Shown: positions 17,188 to 26,764 of the stretch, in pieces
How positions within the stretch are numbered: the stretch's first letter is position 1
Layout of the letters: every line of letters starts with the position of its first letter
Origin: Clostridiaceae bacterium
Lineage (GTDB): Bacteria > Bacillota > Clostridia > Acetivibrionales > DUMB01
Direction: 5' to 3'
DNA: 35,196 nt
Assembly (NCBI GenBank): GCA_012840085.1
Contig: DUMB01000097.1
Coordinates: 1 to 35,196 of the forward strand
Translations under genes and position numbers: made by a program
The notes under the pieces: model-generated
What the model saw: only the letters and a program-made list of their open reading frames with translations
Told to the model about the DNA's origin: nothing
Database searches by the model: none

Positions 17188-18075
17188 ATGAATATACTGA
17201 TTAATGGAGTCAAAGGGCAGTTAGGGTCACAACTGGTATGTATTGCTTACTCTGATTTGTTTAGAGATTATGGCAGCATTAATAATATTATAGAGGTTAG
17301 TTCGAGCCAGTTAGATATTACGAATAGGAAACACACTATAGAATACATAGGAAGTCTTAAACCCGACATCATAATCAACTGTGCCGCCTACACCAATGTT
17401 GACCAGGCAGAAGAAGAGTATGAGGAGGCTTTCAGAGTAAATTCCCTGGGAGCCAGAAATCTTGCAATTGCTGCAGAATCTGTAGGGGCAAAGCTCATTC
17501 ATATATCAACAGATTATGTGTTTGACGGCAAGGGAGTTATTGTAAACGGTGAAAAGACACCGTACAGGGAATATGATGTTACGAACCCTATTAACGTATA
17601 TGGGAAAACAAAACTGTTAGGAGAAAACTATGTGAGAGAATTCTGCAGCAAATATTTTATTGTCAGAACTTCATGGCTTTATGGAGAAAAAGGAAATAAT
17701 TTTGTAAAGACCATTTTGAAACTGGCCAAAGAGAAAGGTAAACTGCAAGTGGTTAATGATCAAATTGGCAATCCGACCAATGCGGAGGATTTAGCCAATC
17801 ACATACTTAGACTGGCTTTTACAGATGAGTATGGTATTTATCATTGTACCGGCAATGGATTTGCCAGCTGGTATGATTTTGCCTGCAAGATAGTTGAGTA
17901 TGCCGGTATAGATTGCATTGTGGAGCCGGTCACTTCAGAGCAATTTGTGAGGAAAGCCAGGCGCCCTTCCTATTCATGCCTGGACAATATGATGTTAAGA
18001 AATACAATAGGTGATAACATGAGAAACTGGGAAGAGGCATTAAAGGATTTTATAAAAATCAGATTAAAGATATAG
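17188..18075 (+). CDS. rmlD: dTDP-4-dehydrorhamnose reductase
   Basis: This NAD(P)H-dependent SDR carries out the last step to dTDP-L-rhamnose. In 295 residues it shows the N-terminal NGVKGQLGSQL nucleotide-binding loop (6-16), STDYVFDGKG (107-116), and the catalytic Y138xxxK142 in VYGKTKLLGE. The length is normal for RmlD. It is the first gene of an rmlD-C-B-A set that makes the activated sugar in the cytoplasm for the neighbouring glycosyltransferases. The start ATG is preceded by AAGGAATG; the 96-bp gap upstream shows no clear terminator. Confidence 0.95.
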   Translation: MNILINGVKGQLGSQLVCIAYSDLFRDYGSINNIIEVSSSQLDITNRKHTIEYIGSLKPDIIINCAAYTNVDQAEEEYEEAFRVNSLGARNLAIAAESVGAKLIHISTDYVFDGKGVIVNGEKTPYREYDVTNPINVYGKTKLLGENYVREFCSKYFIVRTSWLYGEKGNNFVKTILKLAKEKGKLQVVNDQIGNPTNAEDLANHILRLAFTDEYGIYHCTGNGFASWYDFACKIVEYAGIDCIVEPVTSEQFVRKARRPSYSCLDNMMLRNTIGDNMRNWEEALKDFIKIRLKI

Positions 18076-18086
18076 GTGATAGAAAA

Positions 18087-18647
18087 ATGAGTAATTTTAT
18101 TTTTAATAAAACATACATAGAAGGCCTGTACATAATTGAACAAAAAGTCTTTAGCGACAACAGAGGTTATTTCATGGAAACATATAACGAGAAGGCTTTT
18201 AAAGAAGCAGGACTTGATATAAGATTTGTACAGGACAATCAGTCCAAGTCGAAGAAAGGTGTCTTACGGGGACTTCATTTCCAGAAGAGGTACCCGCAGG
18301 GAAAGCTGGTCAGAGTTTTAAGAGGAGAGGTATTTGACGTGGCAGTTGACTTGAGGAAGAGCTCGCCTACCTTTAAAAAGTGGTATGGATGCAGGCTCAG
18401 CGGGGAAAACCGAAAGCAAATGTACATACCTGAAGGCTTTGCCCATGGTTTTTTGGTATTGTCGGACGAGGCTGAATTTGCCTACAAATGTACTGATTTC
18501 TATCATCCGGAAGATGAAGGCGGCTATCCGTGGAATGACCCTTCTTTCAATATTGAATGGCCTCTGGAGGATATAGGGGAACTATTGCTTTCGGAGAAGG
18601 ACAAGAATTATCTGCCATTTAAGGAAGCCGGCTTCTGTTATGATTAA
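18087..18647 (+). CDS. rmlC: dTDP-4-dehydrorhamnose 3,5-epimerase
   Basis: This cupin-fold epimerase converts dTDP-4-keto-6-deoxyglucose to dTDP-4-keto-L-rhamnose. At 186 residues it has normal length. Characteristic residues are DNQSKSKKGVLRGLHFQ (50-66) with the catalytic His63, QGKLVRVLRGEVFDVAVDLR (71-90), and MYIPEGFAHGFLVLSD (112-127). It begins 11 bases after rmlD. The next gene, rmlB, is separated by 219 bases without an obvious gene. Confidence 0.95.
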   Translation: MSNFIFNKTYIEGLYIIEQKVFSDNRGYFMETYNEKAFKEAGLDIRFVQDNQSKSKKGVLRGLHFQKRYPQGKLVRVLRGEVFDVAVDLRKSSPTFKKWYGCRLSGENRKQMYIPEGFAHGFLVLSDEAEFAYKCTDFYHPEDEGGYPWNDPSFNIEWPLEDIGELLLSEKDKNYLPFKEAGFCYD

Positions 18648-18866
18648 ATGCGAAATGATATAATTAGATAGCTGCGATGCATATTGCTAAAAAGCTGCAT
18701 AATGCTTTATGAACAGGAGCATGGACAGTTCAAATTATGTACACCTTGCTGACTATTTGAATATATTACATCAAAACATATTACAGCAAAACTTATTACA
18801 TCGTTTATTATGGCGTAGATAAATTGATTGGGCTTAGGCGAAACAGATCAAACGGGGGTATAAACT

Positions 18867-19958
18867 GTGAAGACCTATTTGGTTACCGGTGGGGCAGGAT
18901 TTATTGGTTCAAATTTTATCCATTACATGATTAAAAAGTATGACGATATTTTTATTGTTAATTTGGACAAGCTCACCTATTCAGGAAATCTTAATAATTT
19001 AAAGGATATTGAAAAAGGCAGCAGGTATGCATTTGTTAAGGGAGATATTACAGATTCCGAATTGGTAAAATCTTTATTTGAAATATATCCTATTGATTAT
19101 GTGGTAAATTTTGCAGCAGAATCCCATGTAGACAGAAGCATAGACAATCCGACGGAATTTATCAATACTAATATTGTGGGAACCTTTGTATTGCTGGAAT
19201 CAGCCAAATCAGCATGGCTGAAGGGAGAAAAGTGGGAAGAGGGGAAAAAGTTTATCCAGATTTCTACTGATGAAGTATACGGCTCCTTAGGAGAGACTGG
19301 ATACTTCAGTGAGACTACGCCCCTCGACCCAAGGAGCCCTTACTCTGCTTCCAAGTCTTCTGCGGATTTGCTGGTAAAATCTTATTTTGATACATATAGA
19401 ATGCCTATAAATATAACAAGATGTTCAAACAACTATGGTCCTTATCAATTCCCGGAAAAACTGATTCCGTTGATGATAAACAATTGCTTAACCGGAAAGT
19501 GCCTGCCTGTCTATGGAGACGGTAAAAATGTAAGGGACTGGATTTATGTTGAGGATCACTGCCGCGCAATAGACCTTGTGGTGAATAAAGGCAGGGTGGG
19601 GGAAGTCTACAACATTGGTGGCGGAAACGAACGGACAAATATCGATATCGTTAAGACAATTATAGCCACATTGCGAATGCTGTTGGAAGAAAATGATGTG
19701 CGTAAGGCATTTATCAGTGAGGAAAAAATCAAGTTTGTTAAAGACCGCAAAGGACATGACAGAAGGTATGCCATAGATTCAACGAAAATATCCAACGAAC
19801 TTGGATGGAAACCTGTAACCTCTTTTGATGAAGGAATGAAAAAAACTGTAAAGTGGTACCTGGATAATAGCAAATGGCTGGAGGAAATTACCTCCGGATC
19901 TTACAAGGATTATTATGTGAAAATGTATGCGGACAGAGAAAAGGAGGAGGCTGTATGA
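18867..19958 (+). CDS. rmlB: dTDP-glucose 4,6-dehydratase
   Basis: This NAD-dependent extended SDR turns dTDP-glucose into dTDP-4-keto-6-deoxyglucose. The 363-residue product has [11 protein letters not shown] (7-17), [26 protein letters not shown] and the catalytic [11 protein letters not shown]. The start is GTG, with GGGGG 9 bases upstream. The last codons overlap rmlA by 4 bases (ATGA), so the two are coupled. Confidence 0.95.
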   Translation: MKTYLVTGGAGFIGSNFIHYMIKKYDDIFIVNLDKLTYSGNLNNLKDIEKGSRYAFVKGDITDSELVKSLFEIYPIDYVVNFAAESHVDRSIDNPTEFINTNIVGTFVLLESAKSAWLKGEKWEEGKKFIQISTDEVYGSLGETGYFSETTPLDPRSPYSASKSSADLLVKSYFDTYRMPINITRCSNNYGPYQFPEKLIPLMINNCLTGKCLPVYGDGKNVRDWIYVEDHCRAIDLVVNKGRVGEVYNIGGGNERTNIDIVKTIIATLRMLLEENDVRKAFISEEKIKFVKDRKGHDRRYAIDSTKISNELGWKPVTSFDEGMKKTVKWYLDNSKWLEEITSGSYKDYYVKMYADREKEEAV

Positions 19959-20812
19959 AAGGGATTATACTGGCTGGCGGTAGCGGGACACGTTTGTACC
20001 CTATTACGAAGTCTATCAGCAAGCAAATTGTACCTATTTATGACAAGCCTATGATTTACTATCCCTTGTCTGTCCTGATGCTGGCTAAAATAAGGGAAAT
20101 ACTGGTCATATCAACTCCAAAGGATTTGCCTGTCTATGAGCGATTGCTGGGGGATGGCAGCCAGTTGGGAATGTCCTTTTCATATGCCGTACAGGCTGAG
20201 CCAAATGGCATCGCTGAGGCCTTTTTGATTGGAGAGAAATTTATCGGAGATGAATCTGTGGCATTAATCTTGGGTGATAACGTATTTTATGGTTACGGGT
20301 TTTCCGGAATGTTAAGGGAGGCTTCAAAACTAAAAGAAGGAGCCATCATTTTTGGTTATTATGTTAATAACCCTGAAGCATACGGAGTTGTAGAATTTGA
20401 CGATGAGGGGAATGTATTGTCAATTGAAGAAAAGCCCGAAGAGCCTAAATCAAATTACGCAGTACCGGGACTTTATTTTTACGATAAAGAGGTAGTGGAT
20501 ATAGCAAAAAATCTGAAGCCGTCAGCCCGGGGTGAGCTGGAAATAACTGATGTAAACCGGGAATATCTTAAGAAGAATAAGTTAAAGCTGAAATTGTTAG
20601 GGAGAGGTTTTGCGTGGCTTGACACAGGCACCCATGATGCTCTTCTGGAAGCCGGCAATTTTGTTCAGGCGGTTCAAAAAAGACAAGGGCTTTATATAGC
20701 ATGCATTGAAGAGATTGCATATCGCAATGGATTCATTACAAAAGAACAGCTGCAGTCATTGGCAAAACCTTTAATTAAAACAGAATACGGTAAATATTTA
20801 ATGAGAATATAA
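19955..20812 (+). CDS. rmlA: glucose-1-phosphate thymidylyltransferase
   Basis: This enzyme makes dTDP-glucose from dTTP and glucose 1-phosphate, the first step to dTDP-rhamnose. The 285-residue product begins [18 protein letters not shown], continues with [17 protein letters not shown], and contains [17 protein letters not shown] and the [10 protein letters not shown] end motif, all standard for RmlA. I start at ATG 19955 because AAGGAGGAGG lies just before it and residues 1-10 match the family start exactly; longer in-frame extensions would run deep into rmlB. Confidence 0.95.
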   Translation: MKGIILAGGSGTRLYPITKSISKQIVPIYDKPMIYYPLSVLMLAKIREILVISTPKDLPVYERLLGDGSQLGMSFSYAVQAEPNGIAEAFLIGEKFIGDESVALILGDNVFYGYGFSGMLREASKLKEGAIIFGYYVNNPEAYGVVEFDDEGNVLSIEEKPEEPKSNYAVPGLYFYDKEVVDIAKNLKPSARGELEITDVNREYLKKNKLKLKLLGRGFAWLDTGTHDALLEAGNFVQAVQKRQGLYIACIEEIAYRNGFITKEQLQSLAKPLIKTEYGKYLMRI

Positions 20813-20857
20813 ATTAAACAACGACCATTTCTTTTATATAATATAAAGGGATTCTAT

Positions 20858-20886
20858 AAGATACATATAATTAAGATACATATAAT
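20858..20886 (+). repeat. short direct repeat, 15-bp period
   Basis: AAGATACATATAAT occurs at 20858-20871 and again at 20873-20886, followed by a partial third TAAGATA. It lies in the 95-bp gap before the third GT2-TPR gene, 22-50 bases ahead of the start, where it could influence transcription or simply reflect slippage. Confidence 0.6.
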
Positions 20887-20907
20887 ATTAAGATAAAGGA
20901 CGGCATT

Positions 20908-21960
20908 ATGAAAATAAGTTTATGCATGATAGTAAAAAATGAAGAAGAAGTATTGGAAAAGTGCTTAATAAGTGCTGCTGCCTATGTTGATGAAATAGTG
21001 ATAGCCGATACCGGTTCAAGTGACAATACGAAGAAAATCGCACAGAAGTATACAGATAAAATATATGATTTTGCATGGTGCAATGATTTTTCAAAGGCAC
21101 GGAACTTTTCTGTATCAAAAGCCGAAAATGACTGGGTTCTTGTACTTGATGCAGATGAATCAATAGTAAGCTGGGACAAGCCTTTAGTCGAGAAGCACAT
21201 TAAAAGCAATACAGACACTGTAGGGAGAATAAAAATCATCAATCTGATTGACGATATTGGCGGTGGAATAAAAAGAACCGTCGATTATGTAAGCAGGTTT
21301 TTTAATAAAAATATTTTTCATTTCGAAGGTATAGTACATGAACAGATAGTTAGAAAAGACGGAGAGCCGCATAGCAGAAAAAATATTGAAATTTCAGTAG
21401 AGCATATAGGGTATTCTGATAAAATCCTCAAATCAAAGGATAAAATCGATAGAAATATACGGCTCCTTCAAAGCGCCATAAGCCTGAATGAAAAAGACCC
21501 TTATCTTTATTATCAGCTTGGAAAGTCATATTATCTGAAAAAAGAATATGACAAGACCATTGAAGCTTTTTCCAAAGCCTTGGACTGTGGTTCTGACAAC
21601 TGCGCAGGATATCTTGAAGACATCCTGACAACTTATGGTTATTGCCTGTTAAACACCGGCAGATATTCTGAGGCATTAGAACTGGAAAGTTATATTCCAT
21701 GTTTTAATACATCACCGGATTTTCATTTTATTATGGGGCTTGTGTACATGAATAACGGCATGTTCCTGAAAGCTGTAGAGAGTTTTGCTGCGTGTACAGA
21801 TAAAAATGAAGGACGGGTAGAAGGAGTTAATTCTTACTTGGCTTACTACAACATAGGTGTCATATATGAATGTCTTGGATATAAAGATGACGCCATTAAT
21901 TTCTATAAAAAATGCGGGAATTACGAACCTGCACTTTTAAGGATTAATAAGCTGCTTTAA
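20908..21960 (+). CDS. GT2 glycosyltransferase with TPR repeats (third paralogue)
   Basis: The 350-residue product belongs to the same group as the 456 and 10442 proteins but is more distant. It shows MKISLCMIVK then NEEE at the N-terminus, ADTGSSDNT (33-41), DAD at 81-83 and VHEQ. TPR repeats fill about 197-350 (DPYLYYQLGKSYYLKKEYDK is the clearest). It lies between the rhamnose genes and flaG, so it probably also acts on flagellin or another flagellar protein. The sugar it adds cannot be told from sequence. Confidence 0.82.
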   Translation: MKISLCMIVKNEEEVLEKCLISAAAYVDEIVIADTGSSDNTKKIAQKYTDKIYDFAWCNDFSKARNFSVSKAENDWVLVLDADESIVSWDKPLVEKHIKSNTDTVGRIKIINLIDDIGGGIKRTVDYVSRFFNKNIFHFEGIVHEQIVRKDGEPHSRKNIEISVEHIGYSDKILKSKDKIDRNIRLLQSAISLNEKDPYLYYQLGKSYYLKKEYDKTIEAFSKALDCGSDNCAGYLEDILTTYGYCLLNTGRYSEALELESYIPCFNTSPDFHFIMGLVYMNNGMFLKAVESFAACTDKNEGRVEGVNSYLAYYNIGVIYECLGYKDDAINFYKKCGNYEPALLRINKLL

Positions 21961-21980
21961 CGAAGCCGCCCAATTCTTGC

Positions 21981-22008
21981 TAAACTTCCTCGACAATGAA
22001 TCCGATAA
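21981..22008 (+). promoter_or_regulatory. sigma-D-like promoter of the flaG-fliD-fliS cluster
   Basis: TAAA at 21981-21984, a 16-base spacer and TCCGATAA at 22001-22008 closely follow the class III flagellar consensus. It lies 59 bases before flaG, a gene class that is typically sigma-D dependent. Confidence 0.65.
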
Positions 22009-22066
22009 ATAATATAGAAAAAACACGGATGTTTTTATATAAATCTTGGTATGGAGGAGATTTACT

Positions 22067-22441
22067 ATGAAAATTGGTGGCATGGATGCTCCAAACATAG
22101 CTTATGACAGAATTCAGGCTCAAGAGAGAATTACTGTGGAAAACAATCCAGGATTGTCTCTTAATTATAAAAGGGCTGGACAGATTACCGAGGCAGAAAA
22201 AAGAGAACTGCCCATATCTGAAAAAACAGTTATTGAAGCCATAGAAAAGGCTAATAAGGTATTTGAAGGTGTGTACAGAAGATTTGAATTTTCAGTACAC
22301 GAAAAGACAAAGGAAATAATGGTTAAAGTGATAGATTCTGCAACAGATGAAGTTATAAGAGAAATACCACCTGAAAAGATACTGGATTTGGTTGCAACTA
22401 TATGGGAAATGGTTGGTATTATAGTGGATGAAAGAAGGTGA
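22067..22441 (+). CDS. flaG: FlaG family flagellar protein
   Basis: The 124-residue product has the FlaG C-terminal core: a helix (EKTVIEAIEKANKVF), a short RRFEFSVHEKTKEIMVKVID sheet, then VIREIPPEKILDL, the most conserved part of the family. FlaG is linked to filament length or cap function and sits before fliD in many bacteria. I start at ATG 22067 because GGAGGA (22053-22058) precedes it well; an in-frame TTG upstream lacks an RBS. fliD begins 5 bases after the stop. Confidence 0.88.
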   Translation: MKIGGMDAPNIAYDRIQAQERITVENNPGLSLNYKRAGQITEAEKRELPISEKTVIEAIEKANKVFEGVYRRFEFSVHEKTKEIMVKVIDSATDEVIREIPPEKILDLVATIWEMVGIIVDERR

Positions 22442-22445
22442 AGCA

Positions 22446-24755
22446 ATGTATATATATGGTACTTCATCAACATTGTATACTAATATTCGATTAAGCGGTC
22501 TTGCTTCAGGTCTTGATACTGATACTATAGTTCAAAATCTGATGAGAGTTGAAAGATTGCCGCTTGACAGACTATATCAGAAAAAGCAGCTTGCTGAGTG
22601 GAGACGTGATGATTACAGGTCTATTACAAATATGCTCATAGGCTTTAGAAATGAGTTCTTTGATGTACTCAAACCTGCTAAGGATATGAGATCTCCTTCC
22701 ATATATCAAAAATATACCTCAACATCGTCTCACCCCCAAATAGTAACGGCCACTGGTGGGGCAGGAATAACCAGTTACAGCCATTCAATAAAAGTTACAC
22801 AGCTTGCATCTGCTGCCAAAGGGACAAGCTCTGAAATGGTGTCAAAATCTCTGGTTGGAAAAGCTACTGGCACCATAACTATAGATGATTATAACAATTC
22901 CTTTATGCTGTCTTACAATGGAATAACTAAAGTTATAACTCTGAAAAACGGAACCTACAACAGTATTGCCGATTTGCTCGGAAACGGTGTGGATGACGGT
23001 TTGCTGAGACAGCAGGTCAGGGAGGCATTTGGAGGTACTGTAGTTGATGGAGCATTTACCGGGCTTGATATTGTTGCAAACGGTTCATCTCTTGAGTTTG
23101 TTACTCCAAACGCTTCGGACGTTGTTACAATATCTTCGAATATTGTAAGCGACAACTTCTTGAATGTACTTGGTGTAAACGCTAAAGGTGAAGGAAAGGA
23201 ACTGACTTTCCCCATAGAGGTAAAGAAAGGACAGAGATTTTCAGTTACCATTGTGGAAACAGTTGATACAGGAGACGGCGGCACAACAACAAATACAGTA
23301 ACTAAAGAAATTATATGGGCAGAAAATAAGACATATGAAGACAGTGAAGCACTGGCAGCGGATATACAGAATATGATCAATTCACAGTTTGGAGAAGGCA
23401 AGGTAGTAGTAAGCGGTGCTGACGGAAAGCTTTCTTTCACAACCGGTGAGGGTATAGAATCCATTACATTGAAAAACTCGCAAAAGAACACCAAAGTTGT
23501 GGGATATTTGGGCTTTTCATCCGGCGACAGCAACAAATTAAGTATGTCCGATACCGTGGGTAAGATAAGCTTAAAACTCCGTATGGACCCCGATTGGGAT
23601 CCATCTGTTGATGTAATAAAGTTTGATGCTCAAGGAAAATTAAAGCTGACTATAAATAACGTCGATATAGAAATAAGCGCGAATGACACACTTGCAATGG
23701 TCATTGACAAGATTAACAGCAGCGGAGCGGGTGTTAATCTAAGCTACAGCTCGTTTACCGACACGTTTACGCTGGTAGCAAAGAACACCGGAGCAGGAAC
23801 CATTACCCTGGATGACAATGGCAGTAATTTCTTTAAAAATATAAGGTTAGAGACAGTAGAACCGGGCACTGATGCAGTATTTGAGCTGGATGGCATTGTT
23901 GCGACCAGGCGCACCAACAGCTTTACCATAGACGGAGTGACTTACAATCTGCTGGGTGTGTCTGCCAATGGGGAAAAAGTAACAATCAACCTCCAACAAG
24001 ATGTGGATGCAACTTTTAATGCTATCAAAGAATTTGTAGATAAATATAATGAAATATTGGATACCATTAACAAAAAGTTGTCGGAAAAGTATGACAGAGA
24101 TTATCTGCCTCTCACGAGCGACCAAAAGAATGCAATGAGTGAAGATGAGATAAAGAAATGGGAGGAAAAGGCAAAGACTGGATTGCTGAGAAATGACAGC
24201 ACACTGGAAACCTTAGTGTCAACACTAAGAAGAGCTCTTTATGATGCAATAGATGGCGTGAGCGGAGGGCTTTATTCCATTGGAATATCTACCGGAAGTT
24301 ACTTTGAAAAAGGTAAGCTTATTATTGATGAGAATAAGCTCAGGGAAGCTATAAGGAATACTCCCGATAAAGTCATGAATATTTTTGCAAAAAGCTCATC
24401 CATTGCATATTCTGTAGATCTTGACAGCGAAAGCAGGAGAAAAAGGTATAATGAGAGCGGCATAATAAACCGTCTGGATGACATACTTAAGGATTATGTG
24501 AGGACGACCAGAGATGCCAGCGGTAGAAAAGGTATCCTTATAGAGAAAGCAGGTATAGCCGGAGATACTTCAGACATAACAAACACAATTTATAAGGAAA
24601 TTGCCGAATATGATAGAGAAATAAGCAGACTGACTCAGCTTCTTATCGAAAAGGAAAATACATATTATTTAAAATTTATTGCTATGGAAAAAGCTTTATC
24701 ACAAATGAATTCACAAAGCAATTGGCTGATGGCGCAGCTTGGCATGGGCAATTAA
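22446..24755 (+). CDS. fliD: flagellar filament cap protein FliD
   Basis: FliD caps the growing filament and folds arriving flagellin. The N-terminus has the conserved SGLASGLDTDTIVQNLMRVE followed by a helical segment; the C-terminus is coiled-coil with ISRLTQLLIEKENTYYLKF and SQSNWLMAQLG just before the stop, both typical. At 769 residues it is much longer than the roughly 450-550 of common FliD proteins; the extra sequence lies in the beta-rich middle (about 100-520), the surface-exposed D2/D3 region, which varies in size. I start at ATG 22446 with AAGGTG 5 bases before it; a second in-frame ATG at 22428 would overlap flaG. Confidence 0.93.
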   Translation: MYIYGTSSTLYTNIRLSGLASGLDTDTIVQNLMRVERLPLDRLYQKKQLAEWRRDDYRSITNMLIGFRNEFFDVLKPAKDMRSPSIYQKYTSTSSHPQIVTATGGAGITSYSHSIKVTQLASAAKGTSSEMVSKSLVGKATGTITIDDYNNSFMLSYNGITKVITLKNGTYNSIADLLGNGVDDGLLRQQVREAFGGTVVDGAFTGLDIVANGSSLEFVTPNASDVVTISSNIVSDNFLNVLGVNAKGEGKELTFPIEVKKGQRFSVTIVETVDTGDGGTTTNTVTKEIIWAENKTYEDSEALAADIQNMINSQFGEGKVVVSGADGKLSFTTGEGIESITLKNSQKNTKVVGYLGFSSGDSNKLSMSDTVGKISLKLRMDPDWDPSVDVIKFDAQGKLKLTINNVDIEISANDTLAMVIDKINSSGAGVNLSYSSFTDTFTLVAKNTGAGTITLDDNGSNFFKNIRLETVEPGTDAVFELDGIVATRRTNSFTIDGVTYNLLGVSANGEKVTINLQQDVDATFNAIKEFVDKYNEILDTINKKLSEKYDRDYLPLTSDQKNAMSEDEIKKWEEKAKTGLLRNDSTLETLVSTLRRALYDAIDGVSGGLYSIGISTGSYFEKGKLIIDENKLREAIRNTPDKVMNIFAKSSSIAYSVDLDSESRRKRYNESGIINRLDDILKDYVRTTRDASGRKGILIEKAGIAGDTSDITNTIYKEIAEYDREISRLTQLLIEKENTYYLKFIAMEKALSQMNSQSNWLMAQLGMGN

Positions 24756-24908
24756 AAAACATTAGTAACTGGCAATAAACAGAACTATTGCGAATAATTT
24801 ATTGTGTATATATGGCAACAGAACAGCAATATATAAAATAATATATAAGTTATAAAAAACAATATTTGAAAAAAAACCAAAATGATTATAGTATTTGGAG
24901 GGGTGCTT

Positions 24909-25310
24909 GTGGCTATTTACAATGGATACAGCCAATACAAGGAAAATTCCATATATACCTCAACTCCGGAAGAATTAGTACTGATGTTGTATAATGGGCT
25001 TGTGAAGTTTATTATGCAAGCCCTGTCCGCTGTCGGGGAGAAAAATTATGAGAAAGCAAACGAAGCAATAAAAAGGGCTGAGGATATAGTAGCCCACTTT
25101 CAGTGTACTCTTGATATGAAATACGGAATATCCAAAGACCTTATGAAGATGTACGATTTTATGTATAGCCGTCTTATTGATGCAAATCTTAAGAAAGATA
25201 AAAAAATACTTCAAGAATTGCTTACTTATGCAAAGGACCTGAGGGATACATGGATGAAGGCAATGAAATTGGCTAAACGTCCGGGTAATAAGCAGCCTGC
25301 GGTAAAGTAG
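24909..25310 (+). CDS. fliS: flagellin export chaperone FliS
   Basis: FliS binds the flagellin C-terminus in the cytoplasm and prevents early polymerisation. The 133-residue product has the family start (AIYNGYSQYKENSIYTSTP) and EELVLMLYNGLVKFIMQA, then a four-helix pattern. I choose GTG 24909, 6 bases after GGAGGGG; the in-frame ATG at 24882 would add a hydrophobic nonapeptide not seen in FliS and has no good RBS. Confidence 0.93.
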   Translation: MAIYNGYSQYKENSIYTSTPEELVLMLYNGLVKFIMQALSAVGEKNYEKANEAIKRAEDIVAHFQCTLDMKYGISKDLMKMYDFMYSRLIDANLKKDKKILQELLTYAKDLRDTWMKAMKLAKRPGNKQPAVK

Positions 25311-25329
25311 CAGACAGAGAGGGGATACC

Positions 25330-25812
25330 ATGCAGCCGGAAGAATATATAAAAAGAATGACAGAGTTGTCGCAAAAAAAATATGCACTACTTAAGGAAAT
25401 GCTTTTGTTCACCAAGAGTCAGACTGCAGCAATAGCAGATGAAAATATGAAAAACCTGGAGAGACTGATACAGAATAAGCAGGAAAGAATCGAAGGGATA
25501 GACAAACTGGATGATGAGTTTAAGAGTTGTTTTATGCAGCTGAAGCAAGCATTAAATGTTGATAAGCTGGATGAAATAAAAGATATGAAAATATCCGGAG
25601 TAAAGGAACTCCAGGATGTTATAGGGCAAATAACAGAAATACTTAAAGAGATAAGTGAAATAGAAAAAAAGAATAGTGATGAAATTAAAAAAAAGATGGC
25701 TGCAACTGCTGTTGAAATCAAAAAAATAAACCAAAGCAAAACTATAAACAGCGCATACAAGAGTAGCCCTCAGAGTATGGTTCCTTCATACTTTATTGAC
25801 AAAAAGAGATAA
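25330..25812 (+). CDS. FlgN-like flagellar export chaperone
   Basis: The 160-residue, highly charged helical protein fits a FlgN-type chaperone (partner of hook-filament junction proteins). Evidence is its place directly after fliS with a 19-base gap, an all-helical heptad-rich sequence, and EEYIKRMTELSQKKYALLKEM at the start, as in the PF05130-type FlgN group. Family assignment by eye is moderate. The gene ends 1 base from the end of the convergent hydrolase gene, with no terminator visible between them. Confidence 0.7.
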   Translation: MQPEEYIKRMTELSQKKYALLKEMLLFTKSQTAAIADENMKNLERLIQNKQERIEGIDKLDDEFKSCFMQLKQALNVDKLDEIKDMKISGVKELQDVIGQITEILKEISEIEKKNSDEIKKKMAATAVEIKKINQSKTINSAYKSSPQSMVPSYFIDKKR

Positions 25813-25813
25813 T

Positions 25814-26764
25814 TTAAGAAGAGTAAACCGTATCAAGGAATTTGAGTACACGTGATATATAGGTTTCCGGATTTTTATTGTAACTCTCCAGGTGCCCTGC
25901 ACCTTCAACTTCCCACAATTCCGTATTATTGCTGCTTGTTTTTGAATACAATGCATAAAGTTCCCTGCTGTTGCTCACAGGAACTGAAGAATCATCCTTT
26001 CCATGTATAAACAGAACCGGTCGAGGTGATAAATCAGTTATCTCCCCGATGGGGTTTATATCATCAGTATTAATGTTGCCAAGTACTTTTACAGCTTTAG
26101 GTATGGTATATCTAAAAAGCTTTAAAGGCAAGTTCCATTTTTTTGCTCTATAATTCACATAATCATCGAAATCTGTATATGGACTGTCAAGTATTACTGC
26201 ATCTACGTTTTTGGCTTTTGCACCGGCAAGTATGCTTGCATTAGCACCGGTACAAAAACCCATAAGAACAATATGCTTGGAATTGTGAACCCTTGTCGTA
26301 TAATTTATTACTGCTGTCAGATCATCCTTTTCAAGAACGCCCATCGAAGTTAATGAACCACCTGACTTGCCTGAATTTCTGAAATCAAAAGTCAACACAT
26401 TGTAGCCTTTATTCAAAAACCCTTTTACAATATTCATAGTGTCTTCTTCGAACTGAAGCCTGTTTTTGCCATAATCATGTGCCAATATTACCGTTTTGTC
26501 ACTTTCCAGTTTTTTAAAAAACCATCCGCTTAATGTTATACCTTTATCTCCAACAGGTATGCTTATATTTGAATAATCAGGAACTATATTTGATGAAAAG
26601 GGCTTTATAGCTGCTTTTTCGGGATGTAATATATTCCATGCCACGTATGCTGAAAGTGCTATTACTGTGATAAACGCAAGCAGAATTAGAAGAGCAATAA
26701 CAATAAAAAATGTCCTGAGTTTGTGAGTTTTATGAGATACATAAGTTATACCGTCGATTCTCAT
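25814..26764 (-). CDS. membrane-anchored alpha/beta hydrolase, Cys in nucleophile position
   Basis: The 316-residue product has one N-terminal membrane segment (about residues 20-45, rich in I, L, V, A) and then an extracytoplasmic alpha/beta-hydrolase domain. It shows VILAHDYGKNR (oxyanion/HG region), the elbow GFCTGA where most members have GxSxG, LDSPYTDFDDY, FIHGKDDSSVP (acid) and GAGHLES (catalytic His). The Ser-to-Cys change recalls dienelactone hydrolase. I start at the ATG read from 26764 because GGAGGT lies 7 bases before it; an upstream in-frame ATG at 26806 has no RBS. It is transcribed against its neighbours and I see no functional link to flagella. Substrate unknown. Confidence 0.85.
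   Translation of the reverse strand: MRIDGITYVSHKTHKLRTFFIVIALLILLAFITVIALSAYVAWNILHPEKAAIKPFSSNIVPDYSNISIPVGDKGITLSGWFFKKLESDKTVILAHDYGKNRLQFEEDTMNIVKGFLNKGYNVLTFDFRNSGKSGGSLTSMGVLEKDDLTAVINYTTRVHNSKHIVLMGFCTGANASILAGAKAKNVDAVILDSPYTDFDDYVNYRAKKWNLPLKLFRYTIPKAVKVLGNINTDDINPIGEITDLSPRPVLFIHGKDDSSVPVSNSRELYALYSKTSSNNTELWEVEGAGHLESYNKNPETYISRVLKFLDTVYSS

Noticed and set aside
22955..23536. 193-codon open frame on the reverse strand within fliD
   Set aside because: It lies wholly inside the well-supported fliD gene, has no RBS-based start, and its composition is that of an antisense shadow.
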